DNA of 24,567 nt, from the NCBI GenBank assembly GCA_046760905.1, contig JBHIFB010000041.1, positions 1-24,567 on the forward strand. Reading direction: 5' to 3'. The notes under the pieces are model-generated. The model had not been told where the DNA came from. It did no database searches and saw only the letters and a program-made list of their open reading frames with translations. The stretch comes from JBHIFB01 sp046760905 (GTDB taxonomy: Bacteria > Gemmatimonadota > CAZMKB01). Shown here piece after piece: positions 8,374-17,400 of the stretch (its first letter is position 1; every line of letters begins with the position of its first letter). Both the position numbers and the translations under genes were made by a program.

Positions 8374-10732
8374 AACAGGGAAAAGTGGCAACAGGGAGAC
8401 GCTCAGATCGGGAGCGGTCAATAGGGGTGTAGCCGTATTGTTGCTGTCCAGATTGACTCTGATTCCTTGCATTCTATCTCTCTTACTCTGCTGCTCGAGG
8501 GCCCAAGAGGGGAAAACGGTCAACCTTCTCGTCATCACATTAGATACCACAAGAGCCGATAAGCTGGGTGCTTATGGATGCACTGAAATCAAGACGCCTA
8601 ATATAGACAGGCTGGCAAAGAGTGGCGTTCTTTTCACCAGGGCCTACTCATCGGTACCGCTTACCCTCCCATCTCATGCCACCATAATGACCGGAATGTA
8701 CCCTCCCGGACATGGTGTGAGGAATAACGGGAATTACAGGCTTCCAGAAGGAGTCACAACACTCGCAGAGCTGCTTTCTGAGGCGGGTTACAGGACAGCC
8801 GCTTTTCTGGCTGCTTTTGTTCTGGACTCCCGCTTTGGCCTGGATCAGGGTTTCAAACTGTACCATGATTCCTTTCTCAATTTAGAGAGCAAAGCGCAAA
8901 CCTTCGAGTATGCAGAAAGGGATGCCGGCCGGGTGACCGAGCTCGCGGTCGACTGGTTGAAAGATGCGCGAAGCCCCTTCTTCCTCTGGGTTCATTACTT
9001 CGATCCGCACCATCCTTACATCCCTCCTCAACCTTACGGAGATAAGTACAGAGATGCTCCCTATCTCGGTGAGATAGCCTATACCGACCACTGTGTCGGA
9101 ACACTGCTTGATGCCCTGAAAGAGACCGGTTTGGGGGATAGAACACTCATCGTTCTCACCTCTGATCATGGTGAGTCACTCGGTGAGCACCTGGAGTCCT
9201 CCCATGGAGTGTTTCTGTACGAAGGCCCGATGAGAGTACCACTCATCATGACCCTTGACGGTGTTCTACCGGCTGGTAGGCGGGTCGACGATTACGTTTC
9301 CCTCGCGGATATACTCCCCACAGTCTGCGAGGTGCTGGACATCAATGTTCCCGATCAGGTCCAGGGTAGAAGCCTACTGGATGTGATCCGTGGCGTTGAA
9401 AAGCAGGAGACGCCGCTTTACATGGAATCGAGGTACCCGGTCGAGAACTATGGATGGAGTGAGATAACCGGCCTCCTGTGGCAAGGCTGGAAGTACTTGA
9501 GGGTACCGGAACCGGAACTGTACGATATCGAGGCTGATCCCCACGAGCAGAGGAACCTGGCCGGAGAGAATCATGAAATGCTCACCGCGCTTGATTCACT
9601 CCTCTCCCGGACCGAAGGACACATATCAACTGCTGTAGGAGCTCAGGCCTTGCATCAGATGGATGAGGATGCCAGAAAGAGGCTGGAAAGCCTCGGTTAC
9701 GTCTGGAATGCTGATGGCGGAAGCACGGAGGAGGAAGCCGATCCAAAGAAGATGATCGGTATCATGAGCGAGACCGAAAGGGGTATGGTACTCTTCAGCG
9801 AAGGTAATACAGAGGAGGCTGCCAGGGTATTTGAAGGTATCCTCGAACTCGATCCGGGAAACATCACCGCGCACAACCTCCTCGGGTTGATACTCTACAA
9901 ACTCGGTGAGCCGGAGGAGGCGATGCTGCACTGGAAGAGGGTGATCAAACTCAATCCTGGCTATGTGGAGACGTACCGGAACCTGGGGAGTGTCCTGAGG
10001 AAGATGGGCAGACTCGAGGAGGCTCGCGATGCCTTCCTGGAGGCGGTGAGGTTAAATCCTGATTACACTGAGGCTTATGTCGAGCTTGGTGTTACTTACA
10101 AGAGAATGGGCAGGGACCTCGAAGCCCGGGAGCAATTCTTAAAAGCGCTCGAGCTGGATCCGGATTTCCTTCAGTCGCATCTCTTTTTTGGAAACCTTCT
10201 CAAGGATGCCGGGCAACTCGATTCTGCGCTCGTCCACTATAGACACGTCTTATCCATCGACAGCTCCCACACCGAAGCGAGAAGGCAGGCAGCTAAGATC
10301 CTCATGAGAAAAGGCGACTTCAAGGGGGCACTCGAACATTTCAAATACGTAGCTGATGTCATCGGCGATCTTGAGTCATATATAGAGCTCGGTATAGCTT
10401 ACGATAGGGCCGGGATGGGAGAGGAAGCGGTTGAGGTCTACCGGAAGGCTGTCGCCATCGATTCCCTCTCATCCAGGGTGTACAATAACCTTGGTATCGC
10501 CCTCTTCCGTCTAGAGCGCTTTGAGGAGGCGAAGACGAATCTGAGAAAAGCCGTTTCTCTCAAAGAGGATTATGCCGAGGCTTACTTCAACCTGGGTAAT
10601 GTCTACAGGAAACTTGGGAGAACCGAAGAGGCGCTTCAATCATACAAGAGCTTCCTCAAACTGCGGCGTGGAAACGAGGAGGCGGCAGGGCGGGCCCGGG
10701 AGCTGATACGTCAGCTGGAAGGAGGGAATTAG
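8357..10732 (+). CDS. Membrane-anchored sulfatase/alkaline-phosphatase-fold protein with C-terminal TPR array
   Basis: This 791-residue protein has three parts. Residues 1-50 hold a basic segment and a hydrophobic anchor or signal (about 24-45, ending LLLCCS), so the rest probably lies outside the cytoplasm. Residues 55-400 form a sulfatase-type domain: metal-site Asp in TLDTTRADKLGAYG (61-73), TLPSHATIMTG at 103-113, and a second metal motif TSDHGESLGEH at 268-278. The classic sulfatase nucleophile (Cys or Ser of CxPxR, converted to formylglycine) is replaced by Thr103, so it is more likely a phospho- or phosphonate-ester hydrolase, or a phosphoglycerol-type transferase, than a true sulfatase. 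From about 465 to 785 there are roughly nine TPR units (repeated A..F..AL.L.P....A). The start has no good ribosome site and probably relies on coupling to the overlapping upstream gene. The substrate is unknown. Confidence 0.85.
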   Translation: MAGRNRTGKSGNRETLRSGAVNRGVAVLLLSRLTLIPCILSLLLCCSRAQEGKTVNLLVITLDTTRADKLGAYGCTEIKTPNIDRLAKSGVLFTRAYSSVPLTLPSHATIMTGMYPPGHGVRNNGNYRLPEGVTTLAELLSEAGYRTAAFLAAFVLDSRFGLDQGFKLYHDSFLNLESKAQTFEYAERDAGRVTELAVDWLKDARSPFFLWVHYFDPHHPYIPPQPYGDKYRDAPYLGEIAYTDHCVGTLLDALKETGLGDRTLIVLTSDHGESLGEHLESSHGVFLYEGPMRVPLIMTLDGVLPAGRRVDDYVSLADILPTVCEVLDINVPDQVQGRSLLDVIRGVEKQETPLYMESRYPVENYGWSEITGLLWQGWKYLRVPEPELYDIEADPHEQRNLAGENHEMLTALDSLLSRTEGHISTAVGAQALHQMDEDARKRLESLGYVWNADGGSTEEEADPKKMIGIMSETERGMVLFSEGNTEEAARVFEGILELDPGNITAHNLLGLILYKLGEPEEAMLHWKRVIKLNPGYVETYRNLGSVLRKMGRLEEARDAFLEAVRLNPDYTEAYVELGVTYKRMGRDLEAREQFLKALELDPDFLQSHLFFGNLLKDAGQLDSALVHYRHVLSIDSSHTEARRQAAKILMRKGDFKGALEHFKYVADVIGDLESYIELGIAYDRAGMGEEAVEVYRKAVAIDSLSSRVYNNLGIALFRLERFEEAKTNLRKAVSLKEDYAEAYFNLGNVYRKLGRTEEALQSYKSFLKLRRGNEEAAGRARELIRQLEGGN

Positions 10733-11175
10733 TCTACATCTGTGTGAAGGAGAACAGCCCTCTCATTTATGCTCCATGTGTCAAGATCTGCATCATCATC
10801 GAGGTTTCCTTCAGCGGATGCAATGAAGGTGGAGGAATCGGCCGCAACAATGTCATACTCATATCGGGTATTGCCCTTAGGGTGAAAACCCAGTGAAGAC
10901 ATGTTATCCCTGTCGCCATCCTGATCTGTATGCAGACCGGATGGAATTTCTTGCATAGGAGGACATCCTATATATATGTCATATTCGGTGTGGTAGGCCT
11001 CCTGAAGGACCCGCATCTCCCCCAGGCATGATTTTGCTTCACTCGTCTTGGATCTCTTGATAAGTCCGCCAAAAAGGGGAATCGCCACGACGGCTAGAAT
11101 GCCAATTATGGCAACCACAACCATGAGTTCAAGAAGTGTGAAACCTCTTTTCGTTTGCAGGCAATCTTTTCGCAT
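10729..11175 (-). CDS. Type IV pilin / type II secretion pseudopilin (GspG-like)
   Basis: With the start chosen at ATG 11175, the product has 148 residues. It has a short class III leader, MRKDCLQTKRG, cut before FTLLELMVVVAIIGILAVVAIPLF, with Glu at mature position 5 and an N-terminal hydrophobic helix. The prepilin peptidase site is clear. The C-terminal part is short and acidic, with DQDGDRDNM, which looks like a calcium-binding loop, and two Cys (one in SCLGEMR, one in IGCPP) that may pair. An upstream in-frame ATG (11208) would add a Leu-rich stretch unlike any pilin leader, so I reject it. No assembly ATPase, platform or peptidase gene is nearby. Its stop overlaps the end of the convergent TPR-sulfatase gene by 3 bases, leaving no room for a terminator. 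Pilin and major pseudopilin cannot be told apart from this. Confidence 0.88.
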   Translation of the reverse strand: MRKDCLQTKRGFTLLELMVVVAIIGILAVVAIPLFGGLIKRSKTSEAKSCLGEMRVLQEAYHTEYDIYIGCPPMQEIPSGLHTDQDGDRDNMSSLGFHPKGNTRYEYDIVAADSSTFIASAEGNLDDDADLDTWSINERAVLLHTDVD

Positions 11176-11177
11176 GG

Positions 11178-11243
11178 CTACACATAAGAGAAGCAATAAT
11201 TGTGCCATATGATTGCCGAATCTGTCCCGTCTTTTCGATTCAT
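11178..11243 (-). CDS. Short upstream open frame, possible leader peptide of the pilin gene
   Basis: An ATG at 11243 is preceded by a strong GGGAGG site 8 bases upstream, better than anything before the pilin start. It opens a 21-codon frame (MNRKDGTDSAIIWHNYCFSYV) that stops with TAG two bases before the pilin ATG. The arrangement suggests translational coupling, with ribosomes loading at the leader and reinitiating on the pilin. An alternative is that a small deletion or sequencing error has split an originally continuous N-terminus. The peptide itself has no recognisable motif. Confidence 0.4.
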   Translation of the reverse strand: MNRKDGTDSAIIWHNYCFSYV

Positions 11244-11284
11244 CTTAGTTGCCTCCCTTCGAACGATAATTTCCCGTAAGAATG

Positions 11285-11313
11285 TTGACTTTTTCTGCCG
11301 TTGTTATTAATAA
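11285..11313 (+). promoter_or_regulatory. Possible promoter of the kor-hdr operon
   Basis: TTGACT (11285-11290) is followed by an AT-rich stretch with TATTAA (11305-11310, 14-base spacer) or TAATAA (11308-11313, 17-base spacer). It lies in the 333-base gap between the divergent pilin leader frame and korD and would produce a leader of about 255 bases. A GGCTT/AAGCC hairpin (11341-11363) lies early in that leader. Confidence 0.35.
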
Positions 11314-11440
11314 TTTATGTCAAATTGAAACTTTTAACCGGGCTTGGATTATAGGCGGAAGCCTTCACATAGATGGGGGAGGAAGGGGAGAGGGATGCTG
11401 CGCGACGAGACAGAAGAGTCGGAAAAGGAATACATTATTC

Positions 11441-11484
11441 GGGGAATTTTCTTTCGGGAGAAGGAATATCCCCTTTTTCTTTCT
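11441..11484 (+). terminator. Intrinsic terminator or attenuator in the leader of the kor-hdr operon
   Basis: The stem is built from GGGGA (11441-11445) with TCCCC (11469-11473), then a small internal loop, then TTCTTTC (11449-11455) with GAAGGAA (11460-11466, one G-T pair), closed by the loop GGGA. It is followed directly by TTTTTCTTTCT. This is a good rho-independent terminator, yet it lies about 93 bases before the korD start and no gene ends upstream on this strand. It therefore probably attenuates the operon. An upstream purine-rich segment, GGAAGGGG (11381-11388), could pair with CCCCTTTT as an anti-terminator. The ligand or sensor is unknown. Confidence 0.55.
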
Positions 11485-11576
11485 AGACGATTCCACTGTA
11501 ATTTCCCCCACAAGTCACCGGAAGAAGGGGAACTCGTTCCTCTTATCTGACTACTACATGGAGGCAGGAGGTAGAA

Positions 11577-11864
11577 TTGAAATACTGGAGGAAACCTCTC
11601 GATAAGGAGAGGATAAAGAAACCTGTCGGGGAAATCCATGTGTTGAAAGACAGGTGCAAAGGCTGCAGTTTTTGTATAGAATACTGCCCCAGAAATGTTC
11701 TTGACCTCTCGCAGGAATTCAATGAGAAGGGTTACCACTTCCCGGTGGCTGCAAGGGCCGAGGATTGCGTGGACTGCAAGCTCTGCCAAAATATCTGTCC
11801 TGAATTTGCAATTTATGTATTGACCGAGAATGGCGGGGAGACCGAGAGCGATGACCAAAAGTGA
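11577..11864 (+). CDS. korD: 2-oxoacid:ferredoxin oxidoreductase, delta (ferredoxin) subunit
   Basis: This 95-residue 2[4Fe-4S] ferredoxin-type protein has two complete CxxCxxCxxxCP motifs, at Cys27/30/33/37 and Cys64/67/70/74, with the second-cluster segment ending ICPEFAI. As the delta subunit it would carry electrons from the catalytic subunits to external ferredoxin. The start is TTG at 11577, supported by a near-perfect AGGAGG (11566-11571) five bases upstream. It is the first gene of the operon, and its end overlaps the beginning of korA. The assignment rests on the ferredoxin fold plus the directly following alpha, beta and gamma genes. Confidence 0.92.
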   Translation: MKYWRKPLDKERIKKPVGEIHVLKDRCKGCSFCIEYCPRNVLDLSQEFNEKGYHFPVAARAEDCVDCKLCQNICPEFAIYVLTENGGETESDDQK

Positions 11865-13011
11865 TAGATCTTTATTGACAGGGGAGCACTACTGGGACGG
11901 GGATATAGCATGTGCCGAAGGGGGGATAGCGGCAGGATGTCGATTCTTTGCCGGCTATCCCATCACGCCTTCCACTGAGATAGCGGAGAGAATGTCGGAG
12001 AGGCTCCCGGAGGTTGGTGGCGTCTTCATACAAATGGAAGACGAACTCGCTTCAATGAACGCAATACTCGGGGCCTCATGGGCCGGTAGGAAATCAATGA
12101 CCTGTACATCCGGTCCGGGTTTCAGCCTCATGATGGAAAACCTCGGCCTCGGCATCATGCTTGAAACCCCCACGGTTCTTGTTAATGTCCAGAGGGGTGG
12201 ACCTTCCACAGGGCTCCCGACTCTCGTGGGGCAGCAGGATATGATGCAGGCAAGATGGGGCTCCCATGGCGATTACGAGATAATAGCGATAAGCCCCTCA
12301 TCCCCGCAGGAGTGTTTCGATTACACGATCCTCGCTTTCAACCTCTCCGAGAGGTACCGTGTACCCGTTCTGGTGATGGCGGATGAGGTGGTTGGGCACA
12401 TGACTGAGAAGGTTGTCGTACCCCCAGCGGAGGAAGTGAAGATTATCGACAGGAAATTGACTACCGTGCCTCCTGAAGAATACCTCCCCTACGTTCCAGA
12501 TGAAGATCTCGTTCCTCCAATGGCGATAGCCGGTACCGGATATCGATACCACGTGACAGGCCTTACTCATGATGAGAGGGGTTATCCACAGACCAGCGGT
12601 TGGGAAGCCCAGGCGAAGCTGGTGAGGAGACTGATGGATAAGATAAGAAAAAACGCTGATGACATCATGCACTACGAGGAATACGGGACAGATGATTGTG
12701 ATGTGCTTTTGCTTTCTTACGGGATCTCTGCAAGGATTGCGCTGAGTGCAATGAGGTGGGCGAGGAATGAGGGGCTCAAAGTAGGATTGTTGAAACTCAT
12801 CACAGTCTGGCCGTTTCCAGAGAAGCGGGTGTATGAACTTGCAAAATCGGTGAAGAGCATACTTGTACCGGAAGTGAATATGGGACAGATGGTACGGGAG
12901 GTGGAGAGGGCCGTCGCAGGTAAATCAAGAGTTGTTTCCATACCTCACGCCGGCGGACATGTCCATCAGCCTGATGAGATACCTCGATTCATAACGGAGG
13001 CTCTGAAATGA
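11851..13011 (+). CDS. korA: 2-oxoacid:ferredoxin oxidoreductase, alpha subunit (2-oxoglutarate type)
   Basis: The alpha subunit pairs with the TPP-binding beta subunit to oxidise a 2-oxoacid and CoA to acyl-CoA and CO2, reducing ferredoxin. The 386 residues show family motifs in order: GCRFFAGYPITPSTEIAE near the N-terminus, TCTSGPGFSLMMENLGLG, then VQRGGPSTGLPTLVGQQDM and VLVMADEVVGHM. The C-terminal transketolase-like domain has VLLLSYGISAR and VPEVNMGQM. These motifs and the separate ferredoxin subunit fit the four-subunit KorABCD/VorABCD class; a 2-oxoglutarate preference is likely but not proven. I prefer ATG 11851, whose neighbourhood has GGGGAG and which overlaps the korD end by 14 bases. 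ATG 11830 would add seven residues and lacks a ribosome site. The end overlaps korB as ATGA. Confidence 0.93.
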   Translation: MTKSDRSLLTGEHYWDGDIACAEGGIAAGCRFFAGYPITPSTEIAERMSERLPEVGGVFIQMEDELASMNAILGASWAGRKSMTCTSGPGFSLMMENLGLGIMLETPTVLVNVQRGGPSTGLPTLVGQQDMMQARWGSHGDYEIIAISPSSPQECFDYTILAFNLSERYRVPVLVMADEVVGHMTEKVVVPPAEEVKIIDRKLTTVPPEEYLPYVPDEDLVPPMAIAGTGYRYHVTGLTHDERGYPQTSGWEAQAKLVRRLMDKIRKNADDIMHYEEYGTDDCDVLLLSYGISARIALSAMRWARNEGLKVGLLKLITVWPFPEKRVYELAKSVKSILVPEVNMGQMVREVERAVAGKSRVVSIPHAGGHVHQPDEIPRFITEALK

Positions 13012-13880
13012 GAGAAGACATCGCAATAACAAATGATATTACAGATCCACCGGAGCCAGTACATCCCATCGATGATATCATCAGGACGGAACGGATCCCT
13101 CATGTCTGGTGCCCTGGATGTGGTATAGGCACTTCGGTCAATTCATTTACCTCTGCACTGGAGAAGACCGGCATTGATCTCGACAAGGTTTGCGTCGTCT
13201 CGGGAATTGGGTGCACCGGCAGGGTGGCTGGGTATGTTAAGCTCGATTCCTTCCACACAACCCACGGAAGGGCCATTCCCTTTGCCGTGGGACTGAAGCT
13301 CGCAAACCCGGAGCTGAATATCGTTGTCTACAGCGGGGATGGCGATATAACTGCTATTGGCGGCAATCATTTCATTCATGCTGCGAGGCGGAACATAGAC
13401 CTTACCGTCATCTGTGTGAACAACTTCATTTATGGTATGACCGGCGGTCAGATGGCTCCTACCACCCCTATGGGTGCGACAAGTACCACCTCGCCATACG
13501 GGAACCTCGAGCACCCTTTCAACATCCCGTATCTTGCCGCGGCCTCGGGGGCGGTTTATGTTGCCAGATGGACTTCCCTGCACGTCAGGAGGCTCGAAAA
13601 ATCTATGATGGAGGCCCTCAAGAAACCGGGATTCGCCATGATCGAGGTCATTTCCCCGTGCCCCACCGTTTACGGCAGGCGGAACAAGCTGGGTGATGGA
13701 ATGAGCATGCTCAAATTCTTCCACGACAACTGTGAGATAAGGCATGGAGAGGATCCGGCGAATGTTGACATTGACAAGATAGGGAAAATCATCGTTGGAA
13801 AGTTTGTTGATATAGAGAAACCAACGTATTCCCAGATGATGAGATCCCTTATAGAGGAGAGGATGGCGGAATCGAAATGA
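13008..13880 (+). CDS. korB: 2-oxoacid:ferredoxin oxidoreductase, beta subunit (TPP-binding)
   Basis: This 290-residue subunit carries the thiamine-pyrophosphate site. The CPGCG motif is at 35-39, and the metal/TPP motif runs from GDGD (110-113) to GGN (118-120), followed by VNNFIYGMTGGQMAPTTP. GIGCTGRVAGY (66-76) and FHTTHGRAIPFAVGLKLA (82-99) are also family segments. The first 25 residues are a slightly long extension. Four-base ATGA overlaps with korA before it and korC after it show tight translational coupling. No [4Fe-4S] ligands beyond the CPGCG pair and Cys69 are obvious, in keeping with the separate delta ferredoxin. Confidence 0.95.
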   Translation: MREDIAITNDITDPPEPVHPIDDIIRTERIPHVWCPGCGIGTSVNSFTSALEKTGIDLDKVCVVSGIGCTGRVAGYVKLDSFHTTHGRAIPFAVGLKLANPELNIVVYSGDGDITAIGGNHFIHAARRNIDLTVICVNNFIYGMTGGQMAPTTPMGATSTTSPYGNLEHPFNIPYLAAASGAVYVARWTSLHVRRLEKSMMEALKKPGFAMIEVISPCPTVYGRRNKLGDGMSMLKFFHDNCEIRHGEDPANVDIDKIGKIIVGKFVDIEKPTYSQMMRSLIEERMAESK

Positions 13881-14452
13881 GCTATAATGAGGTGAGAATC
13901 GCGGGTTTCGGCGGCCAGGGGATCATACTCGCTGGTGCCATTACGGGGCAGGCCGCTGCTATCTACGATGGCAAAAACGCCACACTCGTGAAAGCATACG
14001 GGCCCGAGGCGAGGGGTGGCGCCTGCAGCGCTCAGTTGATAATATCCGATGAACAGATCTATTACCCTTACGTGAAGGAACCAGACACCCTCGTCGTTAT
14101 GTCACAGGAGGCCTTTGTCAAATTCGTGGATGAACTTAGGGAGGGAGGCTTTCTAATCGTCGATGAAGACCTGGTGAAGAAGGGGGATTATGAAGCGGTG
14201 GCGGATAAATTCAATCTGCATGCAATCCCCTCCACGAGATTCGCAGAGGAGATGGGCCGCAGGATAATAGCCAACATAGTAATGCTGGGCTTTTTCACCG
14301 CGACTACCGGCCTTGTGAGCGCCAGCGCTATGGAATCGGCGATAGAGAAATACGTGCCGAAGGGAACTGAGGCCTTGAACCTCGAGGCATTCCGCAGGGG
14401 TTTCGAATATGTGGAAAAACCCGTGCTGAAAGAGGTTGAGGCAGACGAATAG
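13877..14452 (+). CDS. korC: 2-oxoacid:ferredoxin oxidoreductase, gamma subunit
   Basis: This 191-residue subunit has the family start RIAGFGGQGIILAGAI (7-22), which contributes to CoA and interface contacts, followed by KAYGPEARGGACSAQLIISD and VVMSQEAF. The size is typical for KorC. It starts with ATGA overlapping the korB stop and ends 43 bases before the preferred start of the giant HdrA-like gene. The four kor genes therefore form one compact unit that leads straight into the hdr genes. Confidence 0.94.
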   Translation: MSYNEVRIAGFGGQGIILAGAITGQAAAIYDGKNATLVKAYGPEARGGACSAQLIISDEQIYYPYVKEPDTLVVMSQEAFVKFVDELREGGFLIVDEDLVKKGDYEAVADKFNLHAIPSTRFAEEMGRRIIANIVMLGFFTATTGLVSASAMESAIEKYVPKGTEALNLEAFRRGFEYVEKPVLKEVEADE

Positions 14453-14495
14453 GATTGACATCCGGCTTAGCCATCCGGAAAAAGAGTTGGAGACA

Positions 14496-17400
14496 ATGGA
14501 TAAGAAGGCACTGATCATTGGTGCTGGGGCAAGCGGTCTGCGTGCGGCTCTCGATATTGCCCAGTCTGGTATCGAGGTTCATCTGGTCGAGAGGGATTCT
14601 TCCATCGGTGGAATGCTCAGGGGGCACTGGTTCACTCATCCTACGGGTGAGGATTCATATACGCTTATGATTCCCACCATGCTTGAAGCCGAAACCCATC
14701 CCAACATCCGTATCCACACACTTACCGAATTACAGGATGTCCAGAGAAGCGATGATTCCTTCTCCGTTCGACTCCTTAAAAAACCCCGTTACGTAGACGA
14801 GGAAAGATGCACCGGCTGCGGCCAGTGCGTGCTGGCCTGCCCGGTGGATATCGAGGAGGATGGGCTCCACGGTCGCATGAAAAGGAAGCCCATTTTCGTC
14901 AGGGACCCGCTGGCCGTTCCTCTCGTTTATGCGATAGAGAAGGAAGACAGGGCGCCATGTGTGCAGCGATGTCCCGTTCACCTGAACGTCCAGGGTTACA
15001 TTGCGCTGATTGCAAGGGGCAAATACAGGGAAGCTTACAACCTCATAAGGGAAAGGCTTCCGCTGCCATCTGTATGCGGGAGGGTGTGTTTCCATCCGTG
15101 TGAAGAGGAGTGCAACCGGGCTAAGGTCGATGAACCGGTGGCTATCAATCTGCTAAAGCGGTTCGTATGCGAATATGAGGGGAACGACATCGAGCCGGTG
15201 AGGTTTGAAGCCGACGGGGAAGCTGTAGCCATCATCGGATCGGGTCCGGCGGGACTTACGGCTGGCTATGAACTCGCCAGGCGGGGACATAAGCCAACGA
15301 TTTTCGAAGCGCTGCCGGTCAAAGGCGGTATGCTGCGGGTTGGAATCCCGTCCTACAGGCTTCCACGCGAAGTACTAGACAGAGAAATAAGATACATTGA
15401 GGAAAGTGGAGTAGAGATAAGGACACAGGTCAGGCTCGGTGTTGATACATCGATCGATGAGCTCTTCGACGAAGGGTACAAAGCCATTTTCCTGGCCATA
15501 GGTGGCCACAAGGCCAGAAAGCTCAATGTGGAGGGAGAAACCCTTGGGGGCGTTGTGGACGGGATCCAGTTCCTCAGAGAAGCGAATCTCAAGGGCAAAT
15601 ACAGGATGGGACGGGAAATCATCGTGATAGGCGGTGGCAACGTCGCTCTAGACTGTGCCAGGGTCGCCAGGCGGCTCGGTCCGGGACGCGTCAAGGTTGT
15701 ATGCCTCGAGTCCAGGGAGGAGATGCCAGCACATGAATGGGAGATTGAGCACGCCCTCCAGGAGGGTATAGAGCTCTATCCGTCTCTTGGACCAAAGCGC
15801 GTGCTCGGAAACGGTAAAAACGTTACCGGGATCGAAACCCTTGATGTGAAATCTGTATTCGATGAGATGGGCAGGTTCAATCCAAGTTTCCATCCCGGTA
15901 CCGAATCGACTATCGAGGGGGACATGGTGATCCTCGCCATCGGGCAGTTCCCTGACCTCTCTTTCCTGACCGAGGCCGATGGTATAGAGCTCACAAGACG
16001 CGGCACGGTGAAATTCGATCCTGAGAATCTAACCACATCGAGACCGGGAGTGTTCACGGGTGGTGAGGTTGCAACTGGCCCTTCGATGGCAATAGAAGCC
16101 ATTGCCATGGGGCGAAACGCCGCCATTTCCATAGACAGATACCTCAGGGGTGAAACTCCCGGTGGCGAAGGGTGGAAGGCCGCTCGTGATTCAAGAACCG
16201 AAGAGGGATTTGCGATCCCGCAGGATGTGAAAAAGGCACCGCGAGAAGACCCGGGTCAGGTCCCGCCAGAGAAAAGAATTAAGAGTTTTGAAGAGGTCGA
16301 GTTCGGTTTCACGGAGGAGATGGCAAGGAGTGAGGCCGAACGATGTCTATCGTGCGGCGTATGCTCTGAGTGCATGGAGTGTCAAAGAGCATGCGAGGTG
16401 CTCGGTGCTATACATCATGACCAGGAGAAGGAAGAGGTGCGCCTTGATGGTGTAGGCGCCATCGTTGTGGCCGTGGGGAAGCGACGGGTGGCCGTCGATG
16501 CTGAGATATCATCCGCCTTCCTATCAAAGTCGGGTGTGGTGACTGATGAGGAGTTTGACCTGAATCTTTCCCAATGGGGTCCGACAGGGGGCATGCTTAT
16601 AGCTACAGGCAATGGTAAGAGAATAAAGGAACTTGCATACATCTTTGGCTATACATCGGTCCTCGAGCCGGAGGATGAATTCGATTACAGGTCGACTCTT
16701 TCGAGAATAGATGCTGTGATGCATAAATCGCCAGATCTGAAATTGCGGTTGATCAATCCTCCCCATGTGCTTGAGAAAAAGCTCCAGAATCCCCAGAGTG
16801 AGATCGACAGGATCACAGTGCATCGTGGTGAAGTAAAAGACATCAAAAAGAAGGGGACGAAGCTCTCGATCCGGAAGGACGATGATGATTTGACTGTCGA
16901 TCTCGTTGTGCTTGCGACTGTGTTCGAATCTCCGGAATCTAACGAGAAGCTTTCAAGGACGCTTTCCGTTTCCATAGACGAGTCCCGGAACTTCATAAGC
17001 GGCGGGGTCGGGATCGAAACTGATACTGAAGGTATCTATATCTGCGGCCATGCCGCTGGCAGCACGTATATCGCCGAGGTGATAAGCCAGGGATCGGCAG
17101 TGGCATCGCTCGTCCAGGAAAGGCTCTCGGGTTCCAGGAAAAAACGAGCCGCCGCGGTCATACCTCTCACTTCAGGTGATTATGAATCAGAAAGAACTGC
17201 CGTTTTCATCTGTGAGTGTGGAGGCAGTACTTCTGAGTACCTTGATGTCGAGCGACTCAGCAGAGAGGCAGGAGACCTTCCGAATGTAGTCCATTCGGAA
17301 GTGATCACTTATATGTGTTCAAAGGAGGGTGTCAGGCAGGCGGTCGAAGCGATAAAGAGAGAGAATGTCACCAGGGTCGTGACGGCCTCGTGCTCCTGTT

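Noticed and set aside
8661..8700. Calling the TPR protein a true sulfatase
   Set aside because: The CxPxR/SxPxR signature needed for formylglycine is absent (TLPSH instead), so only the fold is claimed.
13143..13745. Minus-strand 200-codon frame inside korB
   Set aside because: It is antisense to a clearly coding korB and has no motif of its own.
14436..14496. TTG at 14436 as the start of the giant fusion gene
   Set aside because: It would add a 20-residue tail with no family match; ATG 14496 sits immediately before the flavin-binding strand.
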